This document shows, one piece after another, positions 1 to 6,814 of a stretch of 35,452 nt of DNA; position 1 is the stretch's first letter, and each line of letters begins with the position of its first letter. The position numbers and the translations under genes were made by a program. The DNA is taken from assembly GCA_025935435.1 (NCBI GenBank), contig JAICVH010000001.1, forward strand, positions 1-35,452, written 5' to 3'. Under the pieces are notes generated by a model that ran no database searches, was not told the DNA's origin, and worked only from the letters and a program-made list of their open reading frames with translations. The DNA comes from Burkholderiales bacterium. Its GTDB lineage: Bacteria > Pseudomonadota > Gammaproteobacteria > Burkholderiales > Casimicrobiaceae.

Positions 1-784
1 GCACGTCGAGCGTCCGCAGGCCGCGTAACCCGAGGAAGCAATCGTCCGGCGACGGCGTCACCCCCATGTCGGTCCATAGCCGGTGCAGCGCGGGAAACGT
101 ACGCTCGTTGGCGACGATGACGCCGAGCAATACGTCCGAGTGACCTCCGATGTACTTCGTCGCTGCATGCACCGACACGTCGACATCGTGGTCGAACGCG
201 CGAAAGCCGAGGGGTGTCGCCCACGTGTTGTCGAGAACGACGATGGCGCCATGGGCATGCGCGGCGGCCACGATCGCAGGTACGTCCTGCACATCGAACG
301 TCAGCGAGCCCGGCGATTCACAGAACACGAGCTTGGTCGCGGGACGCAGCAGTCGCACGATGTCCGCTCCGGCCAGCGGGTCGTAATAATCGACGGCGAT
401 ACCGAGCCGGCGCAGGTGGTTGTCGCAAAACCGACGCGTCGGACCATACACGGCGTCGGTCATCAGCAGATGATCGCCAGGCTTCAAGAGCGCGAGCAGC
501 GGCAGCGTCGTCGCCGCGAGCCCCGACGGCACGGCAAGCGCCGCGTGACCACCTTCGAGCTCGGCGATCGCGCGCTGAAAGTCGGTGACGGTCGGCAGTC
601 CATGCAGGCCGTAGGTGAGCCCGTCGTACGCGCCCCGCGACGCGCGCTCGACGTCGGCGACCGTCGGGAACAGGATCGTCGATCCGCGATACACCGGCGT
701 GTTGATGACGCCGAGATAGCGGCGCGGGTCGCGCCCGAGGTGCGCGACCGCGGTCGCATTGCGATAGCGCAGCGGACGCTTCAT
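1..784 (-). CDS. metC: Cystathionine beta-lyase-type PLP enzyme (C-terminus cut by window edge)
   Basis: The first 261 residues are readable before the window ends. The fold is the Cys/Met-metabolism PLP family. The PLP lysine is K210 in HAATKYIGGHSD, and D185 in VVLDNTW is the expected partner of the pyridine nitrogen. The form TKYIGGHSD and the early PVYRGST segment resemble MetC (cystathionine to homocysteine, pyruvate and ammonia) more than MetB or gamma-lyases, but the family is hard to split on sequence alone. The start ATG overlaps the gluconokinase stop by ATGA, so it is translated as the last visible cistron of gnd-gntK-metC. A methionine-pathway enzyme behind pentose-phosphate genes is not an obvious functional pairing. 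Family is certain, exact substrate is inferred. Confidence 0.8.
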   Translation of the reverse strand, partial: MKRPLRYRNATAVAHLGRDPRRYLGVINTPVYRGSTILFPTVADVERASRGAYDGLTYGLHGLPTVTDFQRAIAELEGGHAALAVPSGLAATTLPLLALLKPGDHLLMTDAVYGPTRRFCDNHLRRLGIAVDYYDPLAGADIVRLLRPATKLVFCESPGSLTFDVQDVPAIVAAAHAHGAIVVLDNTWATPLGFRAFDHDVDVSVHAATKYIGGHSDVLLGVIVANERTFPALHRLWTDMGVTPSPDDCFLGLRGLRTLDV

Positions 785-1272
785 GCGGCTCGGCGTCCGA
801 GCGCGGCGACGATCGTGCGCACCTGCGTCGCAACGTCGTCCTCGATGTCGAGCACGATCGCATCGACGGGGGGTTCGAGCGTCGCGAACTGGCTCGCGAG
901 CAGGCTCGCAGGCATGTAACGATGACGTCTGCGTGAAAGCCGCGCGGCGATCGTCGCCTGCTCGCCGCGCAGATGCACGAAACGGCACGGGCCGGCGCTC
1001 CCAAGACGCTCGCGGTAGCTCTGCTTCAACGCCGAGCACGCGACCACGACATCGCCGCCGGCGGCGGTGGCTTCGCGCAGGCGCTCGGCAATGCGGTCGA
1101 GCCAGGGCCAGCGATCATCGTCGGTCAGCGGCGTGCCCTGCGCCATCTTCGCGACGTTGGCGGGCGGATGCAGGTCGTCACCTTCGAGGAACGGACACGC
1201 GAGCACATCGGCAAGCGCGGATCCGACCGTCGTCTTGCCGCTGCCGCTGACGCCCATCACGACGACGATCAT
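781..1272 (-). CDS. gntK: Gluconokinase
   Basis: Protein of 163 residues, the normal size for thermoresistant-type gluconokinase, which phosphorylates gluconate to 6-phosphogluconate with ATP. The P-loop GVSGSGKT is at residues 7-14 directly after a hydrophobic strand. The family motifs LEGDDLHPPANVAKMAQG (about 29-46), PLTDDDRWPWL (about 48-58) and the lid-region HRYMPASLLASQF are present. The start ATG overlaps the gnd stop by ATGA, and its own stop overlaps the metC-like start in the same way, so translation of the three genes is likely coupled. Gluconokinase makes the substrate of the upstream 6-phosphogluconate dehydrogenase, so the pair forms a short gluconate branch into ribulose 5-phosphate. 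Confidence 0.93.
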   Translation of the reverse strand: MIVVVMGVSGSGKTTVGSALADVLACPFLEGDDLHPPANVAKMAQGTPLTDDDRWPWLDRIAERLREATAAGGDVVVACSALKQSYRERLGSAGPCRFVHLRGEQATIAARLSRRRHRYMPASLLASQFATLEPPVDAIVLDIEDDVATQVRTIVAALGRRAA

Positions 1273-2195
1273 GCGTGCGACGAAACAATCCCCGGCTCCG
1301 TTGCGACCGGATGGCCTCCAAAGCCCTTGCGCATCATCGCCAGCAGTCGCGCCCCGTAATCGTCACGACCCTGGCTCGCGAAGCGCGCCATCAGCGCAAG
1401 CGACAGCACCGGCGCGGGAACGCCCTGCTCGACCGCTTCCTGTACGGTCCAGCGGCCCTCGCCCGAGTCGGCGACGAGCGGTGCGACATCCGCAAGTTCG
1501 GGATCGTCGGCGAGAAAACGCGCCGTCAGATCGAGCAGCCACGAACGCACGACGCTGCCGTGCCGCCACGTTTCCGCGATCGCCGCCACGTCGAGTGCAA
1601 GGTCGCTCCGGTTGTGCAGCAACGCAAACCCTTCGGCGAGCGCCTGCATCATTCCGTACTCGATGCCGTTGTGAATCATCTTCACGAAATGTCCGGCGCC
1701 GGCGGGGCCGCAGTGCAACCATCCACGCTCGGGAGACGGCGCGAGAATCTTTGCGTACGGCGTCAGCATCGCTGCGGCAGCCGCGTCCGCCCCGAACATC
1801 AATGCGTAACCGTCGGCAAGGCCGTGGATACCGCCCGACACGCCACAGTCGGCGAACAGGATGCCGCGGCGTCCAAGCAGGTTCGCGCGGCGTTGCGAAT
1901 CCTTGTAGTTCGCATTGCCGCCATCGACGAGCAGATCGCCGGGCGCCATGACGTCGGCGAGCGATGCGACGGTGCGTTCGGTCGGGTCGCCTGCGGGAAC
2001 CATCGTCCACACGATGCGTGCGGCGGGGAGCGCGTCGACCAGTTGCTGCAGCGACTCGACCACCGTGATTGCGTCGGTGAGCGGCTGGCGCATCGAGCTG
2101 TCGGCATCGAAGCCGACCACGCGCACACCGGATCGCGCAAAGCGGCGGGCCATGTTGCCGCCCATCCGACCGAGGCCGACGATGCCGATGTCCAT
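1269..2195 (-). CDS. gnd: 6-phosphogluconate dehydrogenase, decarboxylating (short form)
   Basis: Protein of 308 residues, matching the short bacterial class (about 300) rather than the E. coli type (about 470). It oxidatively decarboxylates 6-phosphogluconate to ribulose 5-phosphate. The N-terminal Rossmann motif GLGRMGGNMA is at residues 7-16, DGGNANYKDS is the substrate-binding loop, CGVSGG follows, and GHFVKMIHNGIEYGMMQ carries the catalytic Lys and Asn. I start at the ATG at 2195 because the open frame runs far upstream through the EamA gene but homology begins exactly here (MDIGIVGLG). It lies 14 bases after the EamA stop and ends in an ATGA overlap with gntK. Short-form enzymes often prefer NAD, but the cofactor cannot be read here. 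Confidence 0.92.
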   Translation of the reverse strand: MDIGIVGLGRMGGNMARRFARSGVRVVGFDADSSMRQPLTDAITVVESLQQLVDALPAARIVWTMVPAGDPTERTVASLADVMAPGDLLVDGGNANYKDSQRRANLLGRRGILFADCGVSGGIHGLADGYALMFGADAAAAAMLTPYAKILAPSPERGWLHCGPAGAGHFVKMIHNGIEYGMMQALAEGFALLHNRSDLALDVAAIAETWRHGSVVRSWLLDLTARFLADDPELADVAPLVADSGEGRWTVQEAVEQGVPAPVLSLALMARFASQGRDDYGARLLAMMRKGFGGHPVATEPGIVSSHA

Positions 2196-2209
2196 CGCGG
2201 GTGAGCGTA

Positions 2210-3082
2210 TCACGCGCCTCGGCGCGATGCGATCAACGCGGCCGCGACGATCAACGCACCGCCGAGCGTCGTGCGTATGTCGGGCACCTCGTGAAGCAGC
2301 AGCATGGCGAGCAGGATGCCGTACACCGGCTCGAGCGCCGCGACGACGCTCGCCGTATGTGCGGACAGGCGTTGCATGCTCGCGATGAACAACGTATGCG
2401 CGAGCCCGGTGCAGATGACGCCGAGCGCCACGATCAGCGCCCAATCGGTCGGCGTCGGCCATGGCGGCAACGGCGTGGCGAACGCGATAACCGGCGCCAG
2501 GCACACCGCGGCGAAAGCGTTCTGCCAAAACGCGATCCGCGTGGGGGACGCCGACGCGACGTATCGCTTGGTGCGCACCGACAGCCATGCGAACGTGAAA
2601 CCCGACGCCACGCCGAGCGCCAGCCCGCGAAACGCTTCGCTGGACCAGGAGAATTGCGGTGCGAGAACGACGAGTCCAGCCGCGGTCAGCGCAGCGACCG
2701 CCGTGTCGCCGCCGGAGGTGGGGCCGGCGCCGCGCCGTCGCTCGAGCACCAGGACGAACAATGGGAACGTCGCATAACCGATCAGTGCCACCGCGACGGA
2801 CGCCACCTGCACGGCTTCGAAGAACGCGACCCAGTGTGTCGCGAGAATTGCGCCGTTCAACACGAGCGCTGTGCGGACCGGACCAAGCGCACGTTCGCGC
2901 ATCGCGAGCACGATCGCGAGCGTGATTGCCGCGACGACCGTGCGACCGAGCACAATGGCCGTTGCCGGCAACTCGATCCACTTGCCGAACAGCGCGGCGA
3001 ATCCGAACAGCGCAACCGCCGCATGCAGCGACACGAACGCTGCCGTTCGCGTCGATGCGCTCCGCAGGCCTGCTTCGATCAT
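2210..3082 (-). CDS. EamA/DMT-family inner-membrane transporter
   Basis: Protein of 290 residues with ten hydrophobic segments in two repeats of five, the standard drug/metabolite transporter (EamA) layout. The first repeat ends near the APQFSWSS loop and the second near the C-terminal positive stretch ASRRGA. The motif ALEPVYGILLAMLLLHEVP near the C-terminus is the usual EamA signature. Members export or import small metabolites such as amino acids and the substrate cannot be told from sequence. It is the first gene of the minus-strand unit EamA-gnd-gntK-metC. There is no obvious ribosome-binding site ahead of the ATG. The 260 bases upstream hold an inverted-repeat element and the divergent promoter region of the glutamine-synthetase-like gene. 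Confidence 0.88.
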   Translation of the reverse strand: MIEAGLRSASTRTAAFVSLHAAVALFGFAALFGKWIELPATAIVLGRTVVAAITLAIVLAMRERALGPVRTALVLNGAILATHWVAFFEAVQVASVAVALIGYATFPLFVLVLERRRGAGPTSGGDTAVAALTAAGLVVLAPQFSWSSEAFRGLALGVASGFTFAWLSVRTKRYVASASPTRIAFWQNAFAAVCLAPVIAFATPLPPWPTPTDWALIVALGVICTGLAHTLFIASMQRLSAHTASVVAALEPVYGILLAMLLLHEVPDIRTTLGGALIVAAALIASRRGA

Positions 3083-3128
3083 GTGACGCGATAAGGTAAG
3101 GGCAAGGAAGCCGCGCAGAAGGCGCGTA

Positions 3129-3231
3129 GTGTCACACGCCCGACTTCGGAGTCGGAGGAATAAGTCGCGTAAGACCTGTCACACCAAACGGTCGCTGCAC
3201 CGCACGACTTAGTCCTCCGACCCCGAAGTCG
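3129..3231. repeat. Imperfect inverted repeat in a divergent intergenic region (REP-pair-like)
   Basis: The left arm at 3141-3167 and right arm at 3205-3231 are inverted copies of 27 bases with two mismatches, separated by 37 bases. Both arms contain the core CGACTTCGG-GTCGGAGGA. The palindrome GTGTCACAC lies at 3129-3137, just outside the left arm, and its TGTCACAC part recurs at 3177-3184 in the loop. The unit lies between two divergently transcribed genes, so a terminator for either gene is unlikely. The layout resembles an inverted pair of REP sequences (REPIN) as mobilised by RAYT transposases, but no such transposase is in the window. Alternatives are a structured RNA or a large operator. 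Confidence 0.55.
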
Positions 3232-3245
3232 TGCCCTCCACCGGC

Positions 3246-3251
3246 TAGAAT
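3246..3251 (+). promoter_or_regulatory. Possible -10 box (TAGAAT) for the gamma-glutamyl cluster
   Basis: TAGAAT matches the sigma-70 -10 consensus at five of six positions and lies 15 bases downstream of the inverted repeat. I see no good -35 at the right distance. The same hexamer with the same flank (CTAGAATGCCG) occurs ahead of the Nudix gene at 10429, which supports a promoter role. The ligase ATG is 92 bases downstream with a GGAG ribosome-binding site at 3333-3336. Confidence 0.3.
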
Positions 3252-3343
3252 GCCGGCCACGCCTCGTCGCGGGTCGGTTTGGCGGTCGTCTTTCGCCGAC
3301 GCGCGTTTCGATACCCAAGCCCAGGTCCGCCCGGAGCCGTACC

Positions 3344-4717
3344 ATGCCCGTCCCCGCCGTCGCCGCAAAAACGCTCGCGGCCGTCCGCAAGACGCCCGGC
3401 CACCGCGTCAAGGTCGCCGTCTCGGACATCGACGGCATCCTGCGCGGCAAGTACATCCACAAGGACAAGTTCGAGTCCGCGCTCGATGCAGGCTTCGGCT
3501 TCTGCGACGTCGTCTATGGCTGGGACTGCCATGACCAGTGCTACGACAACACGACGTTGACCGGCTGGCACAAGGGATTCCCGGACGCGCTCGCGCGAAT
3601 CGACCCCGGTACGCATCGCAACGTCCCGTGGGACGACAACGTCGACTTCTTCCTCGGCGAGTTCATCGTGCGCAGGAATGGCAAGGACGAACCGTTCCCG
3701 CTCGATGGACGCCAGGTGCTGAAGCGCGTGCTGCGGCGCGCGGAGAAGCTCGGCGTCATCCCGATGTGCGGTCTTGAATTCGAGTGGTTCAACTTCATCG
3801 AGACGCCACAATCCTGGGCCGACAAGCAGGGCATCGGCCCGACGCCGCTCACGCCCGGCATGTTCGGCTATTCGCTTCTGCGCGCGCATCACTCCCGCGA
3901 GTACTTCAAGGCATTGAGCGAGGACATGGCGGCGTTCGGCGTGCCGATCGAAGGACTGCACACCGAGACCGGCCCGGGCGTCTATGAAGCCGCCATCGTT
4001 TTTTCGGAAGCGCTCGAAGCGGCCGATCGCGGCCTGCTGTTCAAGGCGGGCGCCAAGGAAATCGGTGCGCGCTTCGGCATCATGCCGAGCTTCATGGCGA
4101 AATGGAGTCAGCAGTATCCGGGCTGCTCCGGGCATTGCCATCAGTCGCTGTCCGACGGCAAGCGCAACCTGTTCTACGACGCCAAGGGCCGCAACGGCAT
4201 GAGCCGGATGTTCGAGAGCTACCTCGCGGGACAGGTGGAAACGCTGCTGCAGTTCGCGCCGATGTTCTGGCCGACGGTGAACAGCTACAAGCGCCTGGTG
4301 GATGGCTTCTGGGCACCGGTGAAGCCGACGTGGGGGCTCGACAACCGCACGGCGAGCTTTCGCGTGCTCGCAGGCTCCCCGAAGTCGACGCGCCTCGAAA
4401 CACGCTGTCCCGGTTCCGACGTCAATTCGTATCTTGCCGTCGCCGCGTGCATCGCGACCGGCCTCGACGGCGTCGAAAGAAAACTGAAACTGACTGCGCC
4501 GCCGATTCAGGGAACGAACGTCGGTGCCGAGAACATTGCGCGCGCGCCCCGCACACTGATCGAGACGACGCGCATCTTCAGGCAATCCGATCGCGCGCGC
4601 GACTGGTTCGGCGACGATTTCGTCGACCATTTCGCGGCCACGCGGGAATGGGAATGGCGACAATGGCTCGACGCGGTCACCGACTGGGAACGCAAGCGCT
4701 ACTTCGAAATCATATGA
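3344..4717 (+). CDS. Glutamine-synthetase-like gamma-glutamyl-amine ligase (PuuA/GlnA4/IpuC type)
   Basis: Protein of 457 residues of the glutamine synthetase superfamily. The metal and nucleotide residues are kept: E145 and E147 in GLEFEWF, E208 and E215 in HTETGPGVYEAA, H264/H266 in SGHCHQSL, R335 in DNRTASFR, and E352/R354 in RLETRCPG. In true glutamine synthetase the loop GYEAP carries the Glu (Salmonella E327) that receives ammonium; here the loop is GFWAP, with W323 in that position. This argues against ammonia and for an organic amine as acceptor, as in PuuA-like ligases that make gamma-glutamyl-amides from glutamate, ATP and an amine. The start has GGAG seven bases upstream. Three catabolic genes follow in one operon. 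Family assignment is firm; the amine is inferred to be an amino alcohol from the neighbours. Confidence 0.85.
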   Translation: MPVPAVAAKTLAAVRKTPGHRVKVAVSDIDGILRGKYIHKDKFESALDAGFGFCDVVYGWDCHDQCYDNTTLTGWHKGFPDALARIDPGTHRNVPWDDNVDFFLGEFIVRRNGKDEPFPLDGRQVLKRVLRRAEKLGVIPMCGLEFEWFNFIETPQSWADKQGIGPTPLTPGMFGYSLLRAHHSREYFKALSEDMAAFGVPIEGLHTETGPGVYEAAIVFSEALEAADRGLLFKAGAKEIGARFGIMPSFMAKWSQQYPGCSGHCHQSLSDGKRNLFYDAKGRNGMSRMFESYLAGQVETLLQFAPMFWPTVNSYKRLVDGFWAPVKPTWGLDNRTASFRVLAGSPKSTRLETRCPGSDVNSYLAVAACIATGLDGVERKLKLTAPPIQGTNVGAENIARAPRTLIETTRIFRQSDRARDWFGDDFVDHFAATREWEWRQWLDAVTDWERKRYFEII

Positions 4718-4797
4718 ACGCCGTCCTCGATGCGAGCCGCAACGGCATTCATCGCGTGTCGGCCTTCTATCCTTCGTTTCGCGCGGAGCACAAGTGA
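4714..4797 (+). CDS. 27-codon minicistron bridging the ligase and alcohol dehydrogenase genes
   Basis: A reading frame of 27 codons starts with an ATG that overlaps the ligase stop (ATGA at 4714-4717) and ends with a TGA that overlaps the dehydrogenase GTG start (GTGA at 4794-4797). The peptide begins MNAVLDASRNG and ends SFRAEHK. It has no membrane segment or known motif and no Shine-Dalgarno of its own, so any translation would come from ribosomes finishing the ligase. Its likely role, if real, is to carry ribosomes to the next start site. It could also be chance spacing. Confidence 0.35.
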   Translation: MNAVLDASRNGIHRVSAFYPSFRAEHK

Positions 4798-5963
4798 CGC
4801 TGCATCGTTTCGCCTTTCCGACGTCGATCGTGTTCGGCGCCGGTGCACGCAAGGAAATTGCACCGCACCTGCTGGCCGAAGGTTACTCGCGACCGTTGAT
4901 CGTCACCGATCGCGGCCTTGCCGCCTTGCCCGTGTTCGAGCGGCTGGTGAGCGAACTCGGCGGTGTCGACGCGCACGTGTTCTCAGGCATCTGGGGCAAC
5001 CCGGTACGAAGCCAGGTTGAAGCAGGCGTTACGGCGTTTCGCGCGCATGCGGCCGACAGCGTGGTCGGCATCGGTGGGGGTGCCGCTCTCGATGTCGCCA
5101 AGGCCGTCGCGCTGATGTCCAGACACCCAGGTGACATCCTCGAGTATGCGTGGGATCACCCGCAAGTGCGGGCGATCGACGCCGAGCTGCCCTACTTCGT
5201 CGCGGTGCCGACCACCGCGGGCACCGGCTCGGAAGTCGGGCGCTCGTCGGTGATTTCCGACGACACTACGCATATCAAGAAAATCATCTTTTCACCGGCG
5301 CTGCTCGCGAAAAAGGTTTTCGCCGATCCGGAGTTGACGATCGACCTGCCGCCGCCGATTACCGCTGCAACGGGCATGGATGCGCTGACGCACAACGTCG
5401 AATCGTACTTGTCGCCGGCATACCATCCGCTGTGCGACGGCATAGCGCTCGAAGGCGTCCGCATCGCCGCCGCCGCGTTGCCGATCGCCGTACGTGAAGG
5501 TGGAAACGTGCAGGCTCGCGCCGACATGCTGATGAGCTCGATGATGGGCGCCATTGCGTTCCAGAAGGACCTGGGCGCAGTCCATTCATGCGCGCACGCG
5601 CTGTCGACGGTCGCCGATCTGCATCACGGCCTCGCGAACGGCATCATGATCGACCACGTGATGCGCTTCAACCTGCCCTCGGCGACGGTGAAGCTCGCCG
5701 AGCTTGCGCGCGTTGCGCGCGTTCCCGGTGGCGACGGTGACACCGACGAGTCGCGCGCAGCATCGTTCATTGACTGGCTCACCAAGCTGAAGGCGTCGCT
5801 CGGGATTCCTGCAAAACTCTCCGGGTACGCCGGTGCGCGACGCGTCACCGCCGACGACATCGACCGGCTCGTCGACGTGGCGATCGCCGACACCTGCCAT
5901 CAGACCAACCCGCGGACCTGCACGGCCGACGATTTCAGGCGGATCTTCGCCGAATCGATGTGA
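4794..5963 (+). CDS. Iron-containing (group III) alcohol dehydrogenase
   Basis: Protein of 389 residues, normal for the Fe-ADH family. The NAD-binding GIGGGAALDVAKA is at about 93-105 and PTTAGTGSE at 139-147. The expected metal ligands are D196 and H200 (GMDALTH), H264 (AVHSCAH) and H278 (LHHGLANG), with the same spacing as in FucO. The GTG start is chosen because GGAG at 4785-4788 sits five bases upstream. It probably oxidises the hydroxyl group of a gamma-glutamylated amino alcohol to the aldehyde, feeding the aldehyde dehydrogenase at the end of the operon. It lies between the ligase and the gamma-glutamyl hydrolase, with a GTGA overlap into the latter. The cofactor metal and substrate are inferred. 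Confidence 0.88.
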   Translation: MTLHRFAFPTSIVFGAGARKEIAPHLLAEGYSRPLIVTDRGLAALPVFERLVSELGGVDAHVFSGIWGNPVRSQVEAGVTAFRAHAADSVVGIGGGAALDVAKAVALMSRHPGDILEYAWDHPQVRAIDAELPYFVAVPTTAGTGSEVGRSSVISDDTTHIKKIIFSPALLAKKVFADPELTIDLPPPITAATGMDALTHNVESYLSPAYHPLCDGIALEGVRIAAAALPIAVREGGNVQARADMLMSSMMGAIAFQKDLGAVHSCAHALSTVADLHHGLANGIMIDHVMRFNLPSATVKLAELARVARVPGGDGDTDESRAASFIDWLTKLKASLGIPAKLSGYAGARRVTADDIDRLVDVAIADTCHQTNPRTCTADDFRRIFAESM

Positions 5964-6814
5964 AGCTCGGTCTCCCGCGTCTGCTCCGACGCCGCAACCA
6001 ATCGCTGCCTGTGAGCGCGCCGCTGCTGATCGGCGTTTCGGCGCGCATTCATCATCCGACCGATCACGCCGTCAATCTCGGCGGGGTGTACACGAAGACG
6101 CTGCATTACCTCGAGCAGTCCGTCAGTCACTGGGTGATGTCGAAAAACGTGCTGGTGCTGATGATCCCGGCGATCGAAAGCGAGGGACTCATCCAGCGCA
6201 GTGAAATGCGTCTTTACCACTACGCGGAAGCACTGGACGGACTCGTCCTGCAAGGCGGCGCCGACGTCGCGCCACCATCGTATGGCCAGGAAGCACGCGA
6301 CCCGGCATGGGCCGGCGACAGCATCCGCGATCGCTACGAAATCGAACTCTTCGAAGCGTTCGTCGGCAAAGGCAAGCCGGTCCTCGGCATTTGCCGCGGC
6401 TGCCAGTTGATCAACGTCGCGTTCGGAGGATCGCTCTACCAGGACATCGGGACGCAGGTTCCCGAGGCGCTGGATCACCGCGACATCACCAAATACGAGC
6501 GCAACTATCATCGGCTCGAGTTCGTTCCGGGCACGGGCCTCGCGAAGCTGTATCCGAACCGCCGGCAGGCACTGATCAACACGATCCACCACCAGGCCGT
6601 CGACAAGCTCGGTCGCGGCATGATCGTCGAGGCAGTCGCCGTTCCCGACGGCATCGTCGAGGCGATTCGCTGGCGCGGTCCGAGTTACGTGTTTGGCGTG
6701 CAGTGGCATCCCGAATTCATGTTCGGGCCGGACATCGGCAACGAGCACCTCGACGGCACTCCGATCCTCACCGAATTCCTGGAGGCCGCCCGTGCGCGCA
6801 AAGCACGCCGCTAG
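5960..6814 (+). CDS. Gamma-glutamyl-gamma-aminobutyrate hydrolase-like class I amidotransferase (PuuD-like)
   Basis: Protein of 284 residues, peptidase C26 / class I GATase fold. The nucleophile is C145 in LGICRGCQLINV; H250 and E252 in VQWHPEF complete the triad; LQGGADVAPPSYG is the oxyanion-side loop. In the Puu pathway this enzyme frees glutamate from the oxidised gamma-glutamyl intermediate. The start is a GTG at 5960 overlapping the dehydrogenase stop (GTGA). The first 15 residues are basic and poorly conserved, so a later start near residue 18 cannot be excluded. The gene ends inside the aldehyde dehydrogenase start region (23-base overlap). In this operon it would release the amino acid formed from the original amino alcohol. 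Confidence 0.87.
   Translation: MKLGLPRLLRRRNQSLPVSAPLLIGVSARIHHPTDHAVNLGGVYTKTLHYLEQSVSHWVMSKNVLVLMIPAIESEGLIQRSEMRLYHYAEALDGLVLQGGADVAPPSYGQEARDPAWAGDSIRDRYEIELFEAFVGKGKPVLGICRGCQLINVAFGGSLYQDIGTQVPEALDHRDITKYERNYHRLEFVPGTGLAKLYPNRRQALINTIHHQAVDKLGRGMIVEAVAVPDGIVEAIRWRGPSYVFGVQWHPEFMFGPDIGNEHLDGTPILTEFLEAARARKARR

Noticed and set aside
2196..2981. N-terminal extension of gnd through the EamA gene
   Set aside because: The open frame continues upstream, but 6PGDH homology begins at the ATG at 2195 and the upstream part is a shadow of EamA.
3083..3343. Riboswitch ahead of the GS-like gene
   Set aside because: I could not match any known riboswitch core; the structure seen is explained by the two simple inverted arms, which lie upstream of the probable -10.
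3245..4852. Long antisense open frame of 535 codons opposite the GS-like ligase
   Set aside because: It mirrors a clearly conserved gene and is rich in Arg/Ala/His as expected from the third-base GC bias; no domain is recognisable.
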